Shown here piece after piece: positions 7,542 to 15,845 of a DNA stretch of 20,506 bases (its first letter is position 1; each line of letters begins with the position of its first letter). A model generated the notes under the pieces. The model saw only the letters and a list, made by a program, of their open reading frames with translations. It did not search any database and had not been told where the DNA came from. Source of the stretch: Mailhella massiliensis (GTDB taxonomy: Bacteria > Desulfobacterota > Desulfovibrionia > Desulfovibrionales > Desulfovibrionaceae); assembly GCF_020741395.1 (NCBI RefSeq), contig NZ_DYZA01000013.1:1-20506 (forward strand), given 5' to 3'. Made by a program: the position numbers and the translations under genes.

Positions 7542-8768
7542 ATGGCAAGCATCAACAACGCCTACGCGGGCCTTTCCGGCAATTATCTGTTCAGCGAAGT
7601 GGCGCGCAGGGTTTCGGCATACCGGCAAAAGCACCCGGAAACAGAAGTCATAAGCCTCGGCATAGGCGACGTTTCCCAGCCCATGATCCCGGCCGTCATC
7701 CGCGCCCTGCACAAGGCCGTGGACGAAATGGCCTGTGCCGAAACTTTCCGGGGCTACGGCCCGGAACAGGGTTACGGCTTCCTGCGCGAGGCCATACTCA
7801 ACCATGACTTCCTGCCCCGCGGCGTGAACATAAGAGCTGAGGAAATCTTCATCAGCGACGGCGCGAAAAGCGATATCGGCAATTTTCAGGAGCTCTTCGG
7901 CGAGGATGCCGTCATCGCCCTCACCGACCCTGTCTACCCCGTGTATGAGGATTCCAACGCCATGGCGGGCCGCGCGGGCACAAGAGAAAACGGGCGCTGG
8001 AACCGTATCGTCTACCTGCCCTGCACCGCGGCCAACGCCTTTCAGCCGGACCTGCCCTCCGTGCGGCCGGACGTCATCTACCTGTGCAGCCCCAACAACC
8101 CCACAGGCACCGTGCTCGACCGCTCCTCCCTCACCGCCTGGGTAAACTACGCAAGGGAAAAGGAAAGCGTCATACTCTTCGACGCGGCCTACGAAGCTTT
8201 CATCCAGGACGACTCCCTGCCCCGCAGCATCTACGAAATCCCCGGGGCGGACGAGGTGGCCGTGGAGTTCCGCAGTCTCTCCAAGACGGCAGGCTTCACC
8301 GGCCTGCGCTGCGGCTATGCCGTGGTACCCGAAAAGCTCACCGCCCGCACGAAGGACGGACGGCTTCTTTCCCTGCACGACATGTGGCTGCGCCGCCAGT
8401 GCACCAAATACAACGGCTGTCCCTACATCGTGCAGCGCGCGGCAGAGGCCGTGTTCCAGCCCGAGGCCGGGGAAGAGCTCGCCGCGGCCCTTGCCGTGTA
8501 CCGCGACAACGCACGCATCATGCTCGACGCCTTCCGCCGCATGGGCCTTTCCGCCTTCGGCGGCGTGCACTCCCCCTATGTCTGGCTTCAGACACCGAAG
8601 GCCATGCCTTCCTGGGACTTCTTCGACCTCCTGCTGGAAAGGGCCGCCGTGGTCTGCACCCCGGGCGCTGGCTTCGGCGTAAGCGGCGAAGGCTACGCGC
8701 GCTTCACGGCCTTCAACTCCCCGGAAAATACGAAAAAGGCCCTCGAAAGACTGGAAAAGGCGCTGTAG
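7542..8768 (+). CDS. dapL: LL-diaminopimelate aminotransferase
   Basis: PLP enzyme that converts tetrahydrodipicolinate directly to LL-diaminopimelate using glutamate as amino donor, bypassing the acylated DapC/D/E route to meso-DAP and lysine. At 408 residues it has the family's usual length. Visible motifs: N-terminal AGLSGNYLFSEVARR (about 8-22), SLGIGDVSQP (about 40), the substrate-binding FRGYGPEQGYGFLREAI (about 69-85), SPNNPTGTV (about 185), and Schiff-base Lys248 in SLSKTAGFTGLRCGY. The start follows GGAG at 7533-7536. It lies 45 bases after the glutamate synthase fusion with no strong terminator, so it probably shares a transcript and draws on the same glutamate. Another class I/II aminotransferase is possible, but these motifs favour DapL. 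Confidence 0.93.
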   Translation: MASINNAYAGLSGNYLFSEVARRVSAYRQKHPETEVISLGIGDVSQPMIPAVIRALHKAVDEMACAETFRGYGPEQGYGFLREAILNHDFLPRGVNIRAEEIFISDGAKSDIGNFQELFGEDAVIALTDPVYPVYEDSNAMAGRAGTRENGRWNRIVYLPCTAANAFQPDLPSVRPDVIYLCSPNNPTGTVLDRSSLTAWVNYAREKESVILFDAAYEAFIQDDSLPRSIYEIPGADEVAVEFRSLSKTAGFTGLRCGYAVVPEKLTARTKDGRLLSLHDMWLRRQCTKYNGCPYIVQRAAEAVFQPEAGEELAAALAVYRDNARIMLDAFRRMGLSAFGGVHSPYVWLQTPKAMPSWDFFDLLLERAAVVCTPGAGFGVSGEGYARFTAFNSPENTKKALERLEKAL

Positions 8769-8775
8769 CCCCCCG

Positions 8776-8821
8776 AAGGCCCGCCCGCGCAAGACCGGGG
8801 GAGACTCCGGCCGCGGGCCTT
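8776..8821 (+). terminator. possible terminator hairpin after dapL
   Basis: AAGGCCCGC (8776-8784) pairs perfectly with GCGGGCCTT (8813-8821). The 28-base GC-rich loop can fold further. Only TTTCC follows, so termination would be partial. It could lower expression of the downstream activator gene relative to the enzymes. Confidence 0.45.
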
Positions 8822-8871
8822 TCCAGAAACTTCCACCCGGCGGGCGCTGCGCCGCCCCATGAACCGCTTCC

Positions 8872-10458
8872 ATGTCCGAACACGACCTCTCCTCCCCTTC
8901 GCCCGCCCCCTACCTCGACAGCCTGCTCCCTATCGTAGACAGCCTCGGACCGGGCCTGCCTTTCCGCGAAGCCCTTTCCCGCGCGCTTTCGGCCATATCC
9001 TGCGACCTGCCCTTCACACGGGTGCACATCGTAGTACAGCACCCGGAAAACGGCAGCCTGCACCTTTCCATGGCCGAAGGGCAGGCCTGCGTGCCGCATC
9101 TCACCTACGCGCCGGGCAGGGGCGTTACCGGGCAGGTCTTTGCTTCAGGCAGGCCCGTCATCGTGGAGCGCATGGAAGGCCACCCCGATTTTCAAAACAG
9201 GCTTTTCGAACGCAGCGAGGAGGAGCTCCGCACCCTGGCCTTCCTCTGCGTGCCCGTAATCTTGCGGGAACGTCCGGCCGGGGGCGGGGAGGAGATGCGC
9301 ATCACCGTGGGTACCCTGAGCGCGGACACACCCCGTGCCGACGCCGCCACCCTCGCCCTGCGCTGCCGTTTCCTTGAGGTGGCGGCCTCGCTGGTGGGGC
9401 ATCAGGTGGCCTGCCTTCAGGAAGATATGCTGCGGGAGCGCGGCCATTACACGAGGCAGGATCATACGCCCCTGCCCTCTGTGCTTCAAGATATGCCAGC
9501 CATTGTGGTACATTCGCGCAGCATGAACCATGTGCTGCACCATGTGGCGCAGGTGGCCCCGGGCACGACTACCGTGCTTCTCAGGGGGGAATCCGGCTCC
9601 GGCAAGGAACTCCTGGCCTCGGCTATCCATCTGTGCAGCAAAAGGGCGGACAAGCCCTTCATCAGGGTCAACTGCGCAGCCCTGCCCGCCGACCTTGTGG
9701 AAGGCGAGCTTTTCGGCTGGCAGAAAGGGGCCTTCACCGGAGCGCAGCAGGCAAGGCGGGGCGTGTTCGAGCAGGCATCCTCCGGCACGCTCTTTCTCGA
9801 CGAAATAGGCGACCTTTCCCTGCCCGCGCAGGCCAAGGTCCTGCGCGCCGTACAGGAAGGGGAAATTGTGCGCCTCGGAAGCGAAAAGCCCGTAAAGGTG
9901 GACGTGCGCCTCATCTGCGCCACGCATCAGCCCCTGGAAGAACTGGTGAAACAGGGCCTTTTCCGCGAAGACCTCTATTACCGCATCAACGTCTTTCCCC
10001 TTTTCCTGCCGCCCCTGCGCGAAAGAGCCGACGATATCCTGCCTCTTGCCGAGCATTTCCTGCACCTTTTCGCCCGCAGGCACGGCCGGGGGGCGAGGAG
10101 GCTTTCCCCGCAGGCGGAGGATGCGCTCCTTGCCTGGACGTGGCCGGGCAACGTGCGCGAACTGCAAAACGCCATGGAACGCGCGGTGCTCCTGTGCGAA
10201 GGCGATACCGTGCGCCCCTGCCACCTTCCGCCGGAACTGCGCTCTCCGGAAGCCCGCTCCTGTGTGAAGGGAAACGGCAGGGCCCTCGGCTTTCACGAGG
10301 AAGTGGGGCTTCTGGAAAAAACAAGGCTGGAAGAGGCCCTCGCCCGCTCCGGCGGCAACATCCATCAGGCCGCGCGCAACATCGATATCACCTACCGTAT
10401 TTTCTACTATAAGATGAAAAAATACGGCATCGACTACCGGCGCTTTCTCTCGCGCTGA
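8872..10458 (+). CDS. sigma-54-dependent activator, GAF-AAA+-Fis (NifA-like)
   Basis: Enhancer-binding protein that remodels RNA polymerase-sigma-54 to open -24/-12 promoters. In 528 residues: an N-terminal GAF-type sensor (about 20-185), a central AAA+ domain (about 205-445), and a C-terminal Fis-type helix-turn-helix (about 484-528). Walker A is GESGSGKE (about 239). The sigma-54 contact loop GAFTGA is intact (about 287). Walker B is TLFLDEIGD (about 306). The arginine-finger region contains FREDLYYRINVFPLFLPPLRER. The DNA-binding helix ends KMKKYGIDYRRF, like NifA-type regulators. There is no receiver domain, so control is by ligand or partner rather than phosphorylation. The start has no clear ribosome binding site. 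Its position behind the GS/GOGAT/dapL genes suggests a nitrogen regulator. No nif genes are visible, so I give no symbol. The family is certain; targets are inferred. Confidence 0.92.
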   Translation: MSEHDLSSPSPAPYLDSLLPIVDSLGPGLPFREALSRALSAISCDLPFTRVHIVVQHPENGSLHLSMAEGQACVPHLTYAPGRGVTGQVFASGRPVIVERMEGHPDFQNRLFERSEEELRTLAFLCVPVILRERPAGGGEEMRITVGTLSADTPRADAATLALRCRFLEVAASLVGHQVACLQEDMLRERGHYTRQDHTPLPSVLQDMPAIVVHSRSMNHVLHHVAQVAPGTTTVLLRGESGSGKELLASAIHLCSKRADKPFIRVNCAALPADLVEGELFGWQKGAFTGAQQARRGVFEQASSGTLFLDEIGDLSLPAQAKVLRAVQEGEIVRLGSEKPVKVDVRLICATHQPLEELVKQGLFREDLYYRINVFPLFLPPLRERADDILPLAEHFLHLFARRHGRGARRLSPQAEDALLAWTWPGNVRELQNAMERAVLLCEGDTVRPCHLPPELRSPEARSCVKGNGRALGFHEEVGLLEKTRLEEALARSGGNIHQAARNIDITYRIFYYKMKKYGIDYRRFLSR

Positions 10459-10480
10459 TCTTTCCCCCCATCCTCCTGCC

Positions 10481-10513
10481 GCGGCGCAGGCGCTCCCCCG
10501 GCGTCTGCGCCGC
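10481..10513 (+). terminator. hairpin after the activator gene
   Basis: GCGGCGCAG (10481-10489) pairs perfectly with CTGCGCCGC (10505-10513) over a 15-base loop. ATCCTTG follows, not a T tract. It lies 22 bases after the activator stop and before a new promoter, so it plausibly marks the end of the nitrogen cluster transcript. Confidence 0.5.
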
Positions 10514-10570
10514 ATCCTTGCCGCTTCGGGGAAGCCCCTTTTCCGACCTCCCGGGCGGGCTCCGCGCTCA

Positions 10571-10599
10571 TTGAAAAAGCTTTCTCCCGGGGGTATAGG
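10571..10599 (+). promoter_or_regulatory. candidate sigma-70 promoter for the DUF1992-uvrA operon
   Basis: TTGAAA (10571-10576), a 17-base spacer, then TATAGG (10594-10599). The -35 matches 5 of 6 consensus bases and the -10 matches 4 of 6. The start codon at 10623 is 24 bases downstream with AGGGAGG between them, so the leader would be very short. No SOS-box-like palindrome (CTG-N10-CAG type) stood out around it, although uvrA is often SOS-controlled. Confidence 0.55.
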
Positions 10600-10622
10600 A
10601 AAGGCATCGCAAGGGAGGGGCC

Positions 10623-11024
10623 ATGGCGGAAGATTTCCTGCATTTTCTGGCGAACCGGGCCGAGAGGCGTATTCAGGAAGCTCAGAAGGAAGGAGCGTTC
10701 GACAACCTTCCCGGCGAGGGCAGGGCCCTTGACCTGGAAGACGACTCCGCCGTGCCCGCCGAACTGCGCATGGCCTACAAGGTACTCAAAAACGCGGGCT
10801 ATCTGCCGCCGGAGCTGGCCGACCGCAAGGAAATAAACACCCTTCTCGATCTTCTCGAACACTGTGAGGACGGCGCGGAAAAACTGCGCCAGATGCAGAA
10901 GCTCGACGTCATACTCATGCGCGTGCAGAACCGCCGTGCCCGCTCCGTTGCCATAACTGAGAATGATCCTTATTATGAAAAAGTGGTACGCCGCGTCACG
11001 TTACTGAAGAACGGCCGGCGCTGA
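10623..11024 (+). CDS. DUF1992 / DnaJ-C28-like conserved small protein
   Basis: The 133-residue soluble protein matches the DUF1992 family (named for a conserved domain of DNAJC28), whose biochemical role is not established. The family signature is clear: an N-terminal helix with LANRAERRIQEAQKEG, then FDNLPGEGRALDLEDD (about 26-41), VPAELRMAYKVLKNAGYLP (about 44-62), and a charged C-terminal helix. No J-domain HPD motif, signal peptide or membrane segment is present. The start follows a strong AGGGAGG (10612-10618). uvrA begins 45 bases after the stop with no terminator between, so the two are likely co-transcribed. Confidence 0.85.
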   Translation: MAEDFLHFLANRAERRIQEAQKEGAFDNLPGEGRALDLEDDSAVPAELRMAYKVLKNAGYLPPELADRKEINTLLDLLEHCEDGAEKLRQMQKLDVILMRVQNRRARSVAITENDPYYEKVVRRVTLLKNGRR

Positions 11025-11069
11025 GCCTTTTTCCGGCGACGTTTCGCCGCGCAAGTTGCAAGGAACAAC

Positions 11070-13994
11070 ATGAATTTCCCCGAAAAACATGCGGGGCCCT
11101 GCATCCGTATCGAGGGCGCCCGTCAACATAATCTTAAAAATGTGGACGTGGATATCCCGCGCGATGAGCTCGTGGTAGTGTGCGGGCCTTCCGGCTCCGG
11201 CAAGTCCACCCTGGCCTTCGATATCGTCTATGCCGAAGGCCAGCGCCGCTATGTGGAATCGCTCTCCACCTACGCGCGCATGTTCCTGCCCAAGATGGAC
11301 AAGCCCCTCGTGGACAAGATAGAGGGCCTCTCCCCCGCCATATCCCTGGAACAGCAGACCACGGCGCACAATCCCCGCTCCACCGTGGGCACGGTGACGG
11401 AAGTATACGACTTCCTGCGCGTGTTCTTCGCCCGCCTCGGCAAGGTATACTGCCCGCACTGCGGCGCGCCCATCGAGGCCCGGGCCTCGGATGAAATCAT
11501 CGCCGATATCATGGGCATGCCCGAAGGGGAGCGCATCATGCTCATGGCGCCTCTCGTGGAGCTGCAGAAGGGTACCCATGCCGACCGCTTCAAGAAGCTG
11601 AAGGCCGAGGGCTTCGTGCGTGTGCGCGTGGCCACGCTGGGCGAAGAGGCGCAGATATACAATCTCGACGACGTTCCCGCCCTCGACAAGAACAAAAAGC
11701 ACAGCATCGACCTTGTGGTGGACCGTCTCGTCATCAAGGACGATATGCGTACCCGCCTTGCCGACTCCGTGGAACTCGCCCTGCGCTACGGCAAGGGCCG
11801 CGTCATCGTCAGCGTACCGGGCAAGGCCGATATCGTACATTCCACGGAATCGGTGTGCCCCGCCTGCCATGTGAGCGCTCCCGTGCCCTCTCCGCAGCTT
11901 TTCTCCTTCAACAGCCCGCAGGGCGCGTGCCCCCAGTGCCTCGGCATAGGCACGGTGGTGGCCTTCGACGAATCCCTCATTGCGCCCGACGAAACGCTCC
12001 CGCTCAAGAAAGGGGCCCTCGCGCCCTTCTCCAGCCCCTATTTCATGGCCAAGATAGGCAAGGCTCTGGAAGCTCTCGGCGAGCGGCAGGGCTTCACCAT
12101 GGACACGCCCCTCAAAGACTTTTCCGACAAGGCCAGAAAGGCGCTCTTCAACGGCGAAGCGGGGGGCATCACCCGCACGGGAAGCCTGCGCCGCAACTTC
12201 ATGGGCGGCACGAGCCTGAACCACGACGAGAGCGGGGAGGCCCTTTCCACCTCACACTGGCCGGGCGTCATGTACCTTCTTGAGCAGCGCATGAAGAGGG
12301 GCGATGCCTGGAGCGACATACTGAGCCGCTACAGCTACGAGGTGGAATGTCCCACCTGCCACGGCACAAGGCTCAGGAAAGAAGCGCTTTCCGTGCGCGT
12401 GAACGGCCTCAACATCGAACAGTTCTGCAACCTTTCCATAGAGCGCGCCCTTTCCTGGGTTCAGGGACTCTCCTTCACGGGACGCCATGCCCTCATTGCC
12501 GAGCCTCTCATCAAGGAGCTTACCTTCCGCCTGGGCTTCATGGTCAACGTGGGTCTTGAATACCTCACCCTCGGCCGCTCCATGGCCACGCTCTCCGGCG
12601 GCGAGGCCCAGCGCATACGCCTTGCCTCGCAGCTCGGTTCAGGCCTCGTGGGCGTGACCTATGTGCTGGACGAGCCTTCCATCGGACTGCACCCGCGCGA
12701 CAACGAAAGGCTCATCCGCACCCTGCGCAGCCTGCAGAAGCGCGGCAACACCGTGCTCGTGGTGGAGCACGACGAAGCCACCATCTGCGAGGCGGACACC
12801 GTGCTGGAAATGGGCCCGGGCTCCGGCTCCCAGGGCGGGGAACTCGTCTTTGCGGGCACGGTGAAGGAGCTTGTCAAAAACTCCGATTCCCTCACCGCGC
12901 GCTACCTTCGCGGCGATCTTTCCATCCCCGTGCCGGAAAAACGCCGGAAGTCCGACAAATTCCTCACGCTACGCGGCGTCAGCACCAACAACCTCAAGGA
13001 CATCGACTGCGCCATACCCTTAGGGGTACTCACCTGCGTCACCGGCGTATCCGGCTCGGGCAAGAGCTCCCTCGTCATCGACACGCTCTACCGCCGCGTA
13101 GCGCGGCACTGCGGCCTGCGCACCGAGCAACCCGGGCCCATGAAGGGCGTAGAGGGCCTTGAACAGATAGAGCGCATCGTTTCCATCGACCAGACGCCCA
13201 TCGGCCGCACCCCCCGCTCCAACCCCGCCACCTACACCAAGGTCTTCGACGACATACGCAAGATCTTCGCCATGACGCCGGACGCGAGAAAGCGCGGCTA
13301 CACCGCAAGCCGCTTCAGCTTCAACGTCACGGGCGGCAGGTGCGAAACCTGCAAGGGCGACGGGCAGATACGCGTGGAAATGCACTTTCTGCCCGATATC
13401 TTCGTCACCTGCGACGTGTGCAAGGGCCGCCGCTTCAACCGCGAGACTCTGGAAGTGCGCTACAAGGACCTGAACATCTCCGAAGTGCTCGACCTCACCG
13501 TGCACGAAGCTCGGGACTTCTTCTCCAGCTACCCGGCGCTGGAACGAAGGCTCGGTGTGCTGGAGGATGTGGGGCTCGGCTACATACGCCTCGGCCAGGC
13601 GGCCACCACCCTGTCCGGCGGAGAGGCCCAGCGCATCAAGATATCGCGCGAGCTCGGCAAGAAATCCCTGCCGCGCACGCTCTACATCCTCGACGAACCC
13701 ACCACGGGCCTGCACATGCATGAGGTGGGCAAGCTCATCGGCGTGCTGCACCGCCTGGTGGAGCGCGGGGCCACGGTGGTAGTCATCGAACACAATACCG
13801 ACGTCATACTCTCTTCCGACCATATCCTGGACCTCGGGCCGGGCGGCGGCGAAAACGGCGGCACAATCATCGCTTCCGGCACGCCCGAGGAAATCATGGA
13901 AAACCCCGCTTCCATCACCGGCGTCTTCCTCGCGGAGGAGCGCAGCAAGCGCCGGGAATTTTTAAACCGCATTCTCAAGGAGAACGACGCATGA
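11070..13994 (+). CDS. uvrA: excinuclease ABC subunit UvrA
   Basis: Damage-recognition ATPase of nucleotide excision repair; it loads UvrB at lesions. The 974-residue protein has two ABC modules. Module 1 has Walker A GPSGSGKSTLA (about 40) and signature LSGGEAQR (about 508), with YVLDEPSIGLHP after it. Module 2 has Walker A GVSGSGKSS (about 660), signature LSGGEAQR (about 848), and YILDEPTTGLH. Zinc-binding cysteines appear as CPAC...CPQC (about 263-290) and in the DNA-contact finger CETCKGDG...CDVC (about 757-785). The UvrB-interaction region follows the first Walker A (ESLSTYARMFLPKMDKP). Length fits full UvrA (about 940-980). AAGGA at 11060-11064 supports the start. UvrB and UvrC are not in the window. 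The stop overlaps the next gene as ATGA. Confidence 0.97.
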   Translation: MNFPEKHAGPCIRIEGARQHNLKNVDVDIPRDELVVVCGPSGSGKSTLAFDIVYAEGQRRYVESLSTYARMFLPKMDKPLVDKIEGLSPAISLEQQTTAHNPRSTVGTVTEVYDFLRVFFARLGKVYCPHCGAPIEARASDEIIADIMGMPEGERIMLMAPLVELQKGTHADRFKKLKAEGFVRVRVATLGEEAQIYNLDDVPALDKNKKHSIDLVVDRLVIKDDMRTRLADSVELALRYGKGRVIVSVPGKADIVHSTESVCPACHVSAPVPSPQLFSFNSPQGACPQCLGIGTVVAFDESLIAPDETLPLKKGALAPFSSPYFMAKIGKALEALGERQGFTMDTPLKDFSDKARKALFNGEAGGITRTGSLRRNFMGGTSLNHDESGEALSTSHWPGVMYLLEQRMKRGDAWSDILSRYSYEVECPTCHGTRLRKEALSVRVNGLNIEQFCNLSIERALSWVQGLSFTGRHALIAEPLIKELTFRLGFMVNVGLEYLTLGRSMATLSGGEAQRIRLASQLGSGLVGVTYVLDEPSIGLHPRDNERLIRTLRSLQKRGNTVLVVEHDEATICEADTVLEMGPGSGSQGGELVFAGTVKELVKNSDSLTARYLRGDLSIPVPEKRRKSDKFLTLRGVSTNNLKDIDCAIPLGVLTCVTGVSGSGKSSLVIDTLYRRVARHCGLRTEQPGPMKGVEGLEQIERIVSIDQTPIGRTPRSNPATYTKVFDDIRKIFAMTPDARKRGYTASRFSFNVTGGRCETCKGDGQIRVEMHFLPDIFVTCDVCKGRRFNRETLEVRYKDLNISEVLDLTVHEARDFFSSYPALERRLGVLEDVGLGYIRLGQAATTLSGGEAQRIKISRELGKKSLPRTLYILDEPTTGLHMHEVGKLIGVLHRLVERGATVVVIEHNTDVILSSDHILDLGPGGGENGGTIIASGTPEEIMENPASITGVFLAEERSKRREFLNRILKENDA

Positions 13995-15472
13995 AACACG
14001 CCCTTCCCCTTCTCGCTCTGCTCGCCCTTACCCTGCCCGCGGCTGCTCAGGCAAGGCCCGTTTCCGCCACCCTCTATCCCGAGGGAGCCATGGTGACGGA
14101 AGAGGAAACTTTCCGCCCCGAAGGGGGCCGCGTCCTCCTCGCCCTGCCCTCGGGCGCGGACGCGGGGAGCCTTTCCTTCAGCCTTGCCTCCGGCAGGGTG
14201 CTGGAATCGCGCCTTGTGGAGAAGAATGTACCCTCTCCCGCCATGAAGGCGCTGCAGAATGAGCTGGAAAAAGTACGGGCCGAGCTCTCCCGCGTGGACG
14301 CCGAACGCGAAAGCGTATCCTTTGAGCGCCTTTTCTGGGCCGATCCGCCCCTGAACCTTGAGGCCAAGGACAGGAAAGCGCTGGATCGGCAGGCAAAGGA
14401 AACGCAATCCCGCCTCGCCGCCCTTGCGGAAAGGGACGCAAATCTGGAAGCGCGCCGGAGGGAGCTGGAACAAAGCGCCCGGGCGCTGGAAAAACGCATG
14501 GAGGCTCTCGGCAGAGGGCATGAATCAGTGCAGGAATGCGCGCTCTTTCTGGAAGGGACTGAAGGCGGCGTCTCCGTGCGCTGGACCTATTTTCTTCCCG
14601 GCGCTTCCTGGCAGCCGCGTTACCGCGTGGCGGCCGACGAAAAGGCGGGAAAGGTACGCGTGGCCATGGACGCCGTGCTGCGGCAGTCGAGCGGCACGGA
14701 CTGGAAGGGGGTGGATATCGCCCTTTCCTCCAGCGAAGATTTCCGCAGCGTGAACCCGCCTTCCCTGCCGGACTGGATCATCGGGGAAGAGCGGCCCGTC
14801 ATGCGCTCCATGAACCTCATGGCTTCCAAGAGCATGGCCGCGGAAGGCGCGGTGCAGGGAGAGCGCCGAGGTGCGGGCATGCTGTGGAAGCTGGGAGCGG
14901 TGGATATTCCCGCCGAAGGGAGCGTTACGCGGCCCGTGGCCTCCCACGAGCTTTCCGCCTCCTTCGTGCGCCTCGTCCGCCCCGCACAGGATACGCGTGC
15001 GTGGATAGCCGCCGCACTCACCGACGAAAACATGCCGCTCCTGCCTTCCGGAGAGGCCGTCTTCTCCGTAGACGGCGTGGAAAGCGCGCGCGGCCCCCTC
15101 CGCCTCGGCCCGGGCAGCAAGGACCTCTTCTTCGGCGTGGACCAGCTTGTGACTGCCAAACGGCAGGAGCTGCCCGCCAAGGCCGGCGACGAAGAAAAAA
15201 AAGGGCAGAGAACTCGCCAGTGGCGACAGAGTATGGACATAGCGAACGGGCACGGCAGGCAGATCGCCGTGCGCGTGGAAGTCGCCGCCCCCATCACGCG
15301 CGATCCCTCCATGAGCGTGGCCGTCGCAAGCTCTCCCAAAGCTGCGTTTGAGGAAGAGAGCGGCCGCCATGTCTGGCGGCTGGACATTCCCGCCGGACAA
15401 AGCGAACGCATAATCCATGAAGTGACGGTAACGGAACCGGAAAAGACGGCCGAGGCTAAAACCGGGGCCTAG
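13991..15472 (+). CDS. exported coiled-coil DUF4139/MuiA-like protein
   Basis: A 493-residue protein with a cleavable signal peptide: positive start MKH, hydrophobic core LLALLALTLPAA, probable cut after AQA near residue 21. It therefore acts in the periplasm or cell envelope. The N-terminal part (about 22-75) resembles DUF4140. About 80-180 is a charged Glu/Arg/Lys-rich coiled coil. The rest is a beta-rich DUF4139 region with WTYFLPGASWQPRYRV (about 195-210) and QSSGTDWKGVDIALSSS (about 233). This architecture is that of the mucoidy-inhibitor MuiA family, whose molecular role is not settled. The start codon overlaps the uvrA stop (ATGA) with AAGGAG 8 bases upstream, so translation is coupled to uvrA. 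No functional link to DNA repair is known to me. The C-terminus is Lys/Glu-rich. Confidence 0.8.
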   Translation: MKHALPLLALLALTLPAAAQARPVSATLYPEGAMVTEEETFRPEGGRVLLALPSGADAGSLSFSLASGRVLESRLVEKNVPSPAMKALQNELEKVRAELSRVDAERESVSFERLFWADPPLNLEAKDRKALDRQAKETQSRLAALAERDANLEARRRELEQSARALEKRMEALGRGHESVQECALFLEGTEGGVSVRWTYFLPGASWQPRYRVAADEKAGKVRVAMDAVLRQSSGTDWKGVDIALSSSEDFRSVNPPSLPDWIIGEERPVMRSMNLMASKSMAAEGAVQGERRGAGMLWKLGAVDIPAEGSVTRPVASHELSASFVRLVRPAQDTRAWIAAALTDENMPLLPSGEAVFSVDGVESARGPLRLGPGSKDLFFGVDQLVTAKRQELPAKAGDEEKKGQRTRQWRQSMDIANGHGRQIAVRVEVAAPITRDPSMSVAVASSPKAAFEEESGRHVWRLDIPAGQSERIIHEVTVTEPEKTAEAKTGA

Positions 15473-15552
15473 CAGAGCCTTCCCCATCTTCCCGCCGCAT
15501 TGAAGGATGCGCCGGATTCCCTTTTCCGCCCCTTGCGCGGAAGCCCCGGCGG

Positions 15553-15583
15553 CCGCACCCCGCTCTTTCCCGACGGGGTGCGG
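15553..15583 (+). terminator. terminator-like hairpin after the DUF4139 gene
   Basis: CCGCACCCCG (15553-15562) pairs perfectly with CGGGGTGCGG (15574-15583) over an 11-base loop. No T tract follows. It is the strongest stem in this gap and sits just upstream of the next promoter candidate, so it probably separates the uvrA and ricT transcripts. Confidence 0.5.
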
Positions 15584-15604
15584 CACGGCGGACGACCTTG
15601 GGCA

Positions 15605-15634
15605 TTGACAAGAGTTTTGCGGGGGGGATATCGT
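15605..15634 (+). promoter_or_regulatory. candidate sigma-70 promoter for ricT-metG
   Basis: A perfect -35 TTGACA (15605-15610) is followed after 18 bases by TATCGT (15629-15634), which matches the -10 consensus at 4 of 6. The spacer contains a run of seven G. A transcript from here would carry a leader of about 200 bases before ricT. A second start nearer the gene, in the AT-rich run at 15816-15830, cannot be excluded. Confidence 0.45.
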
Positions 15635-15845
15635 CCAGAAGTTATGCTTCGCGGGCAAAGTCCGCCCTTTTCATTGCCATGTTCCCGGGAGAATTTTCCT
15701 TCCGAAAGGTGCGGCATACGCCCGCGGCAGGCTCGGGACTATCCCTTCTCCACCCGCCTGCGGGCAGGGGACGACAGGTACGGGGCAGCCGGCCGGCGGA
15801 CGACGCGGGCCGCGGATAAAAACATATTTAACTTTCCTCATACTT

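Larger units (their letters stand above)
15473..15845 (+). other. 373-base intergenic leader before ricT
   Basis: No believable gene is present; open frames here have no ribosome binding site and no family-like sequence. It contains a strong hairpin (15553-15583), a promoter-like pair starting at 15605, and an AT-richer run just before ricT (15816-15845) in otherwise GC-rich sequence. The ricT transcript leader may therefore be about 200 bases long. Confidence 0.6.
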
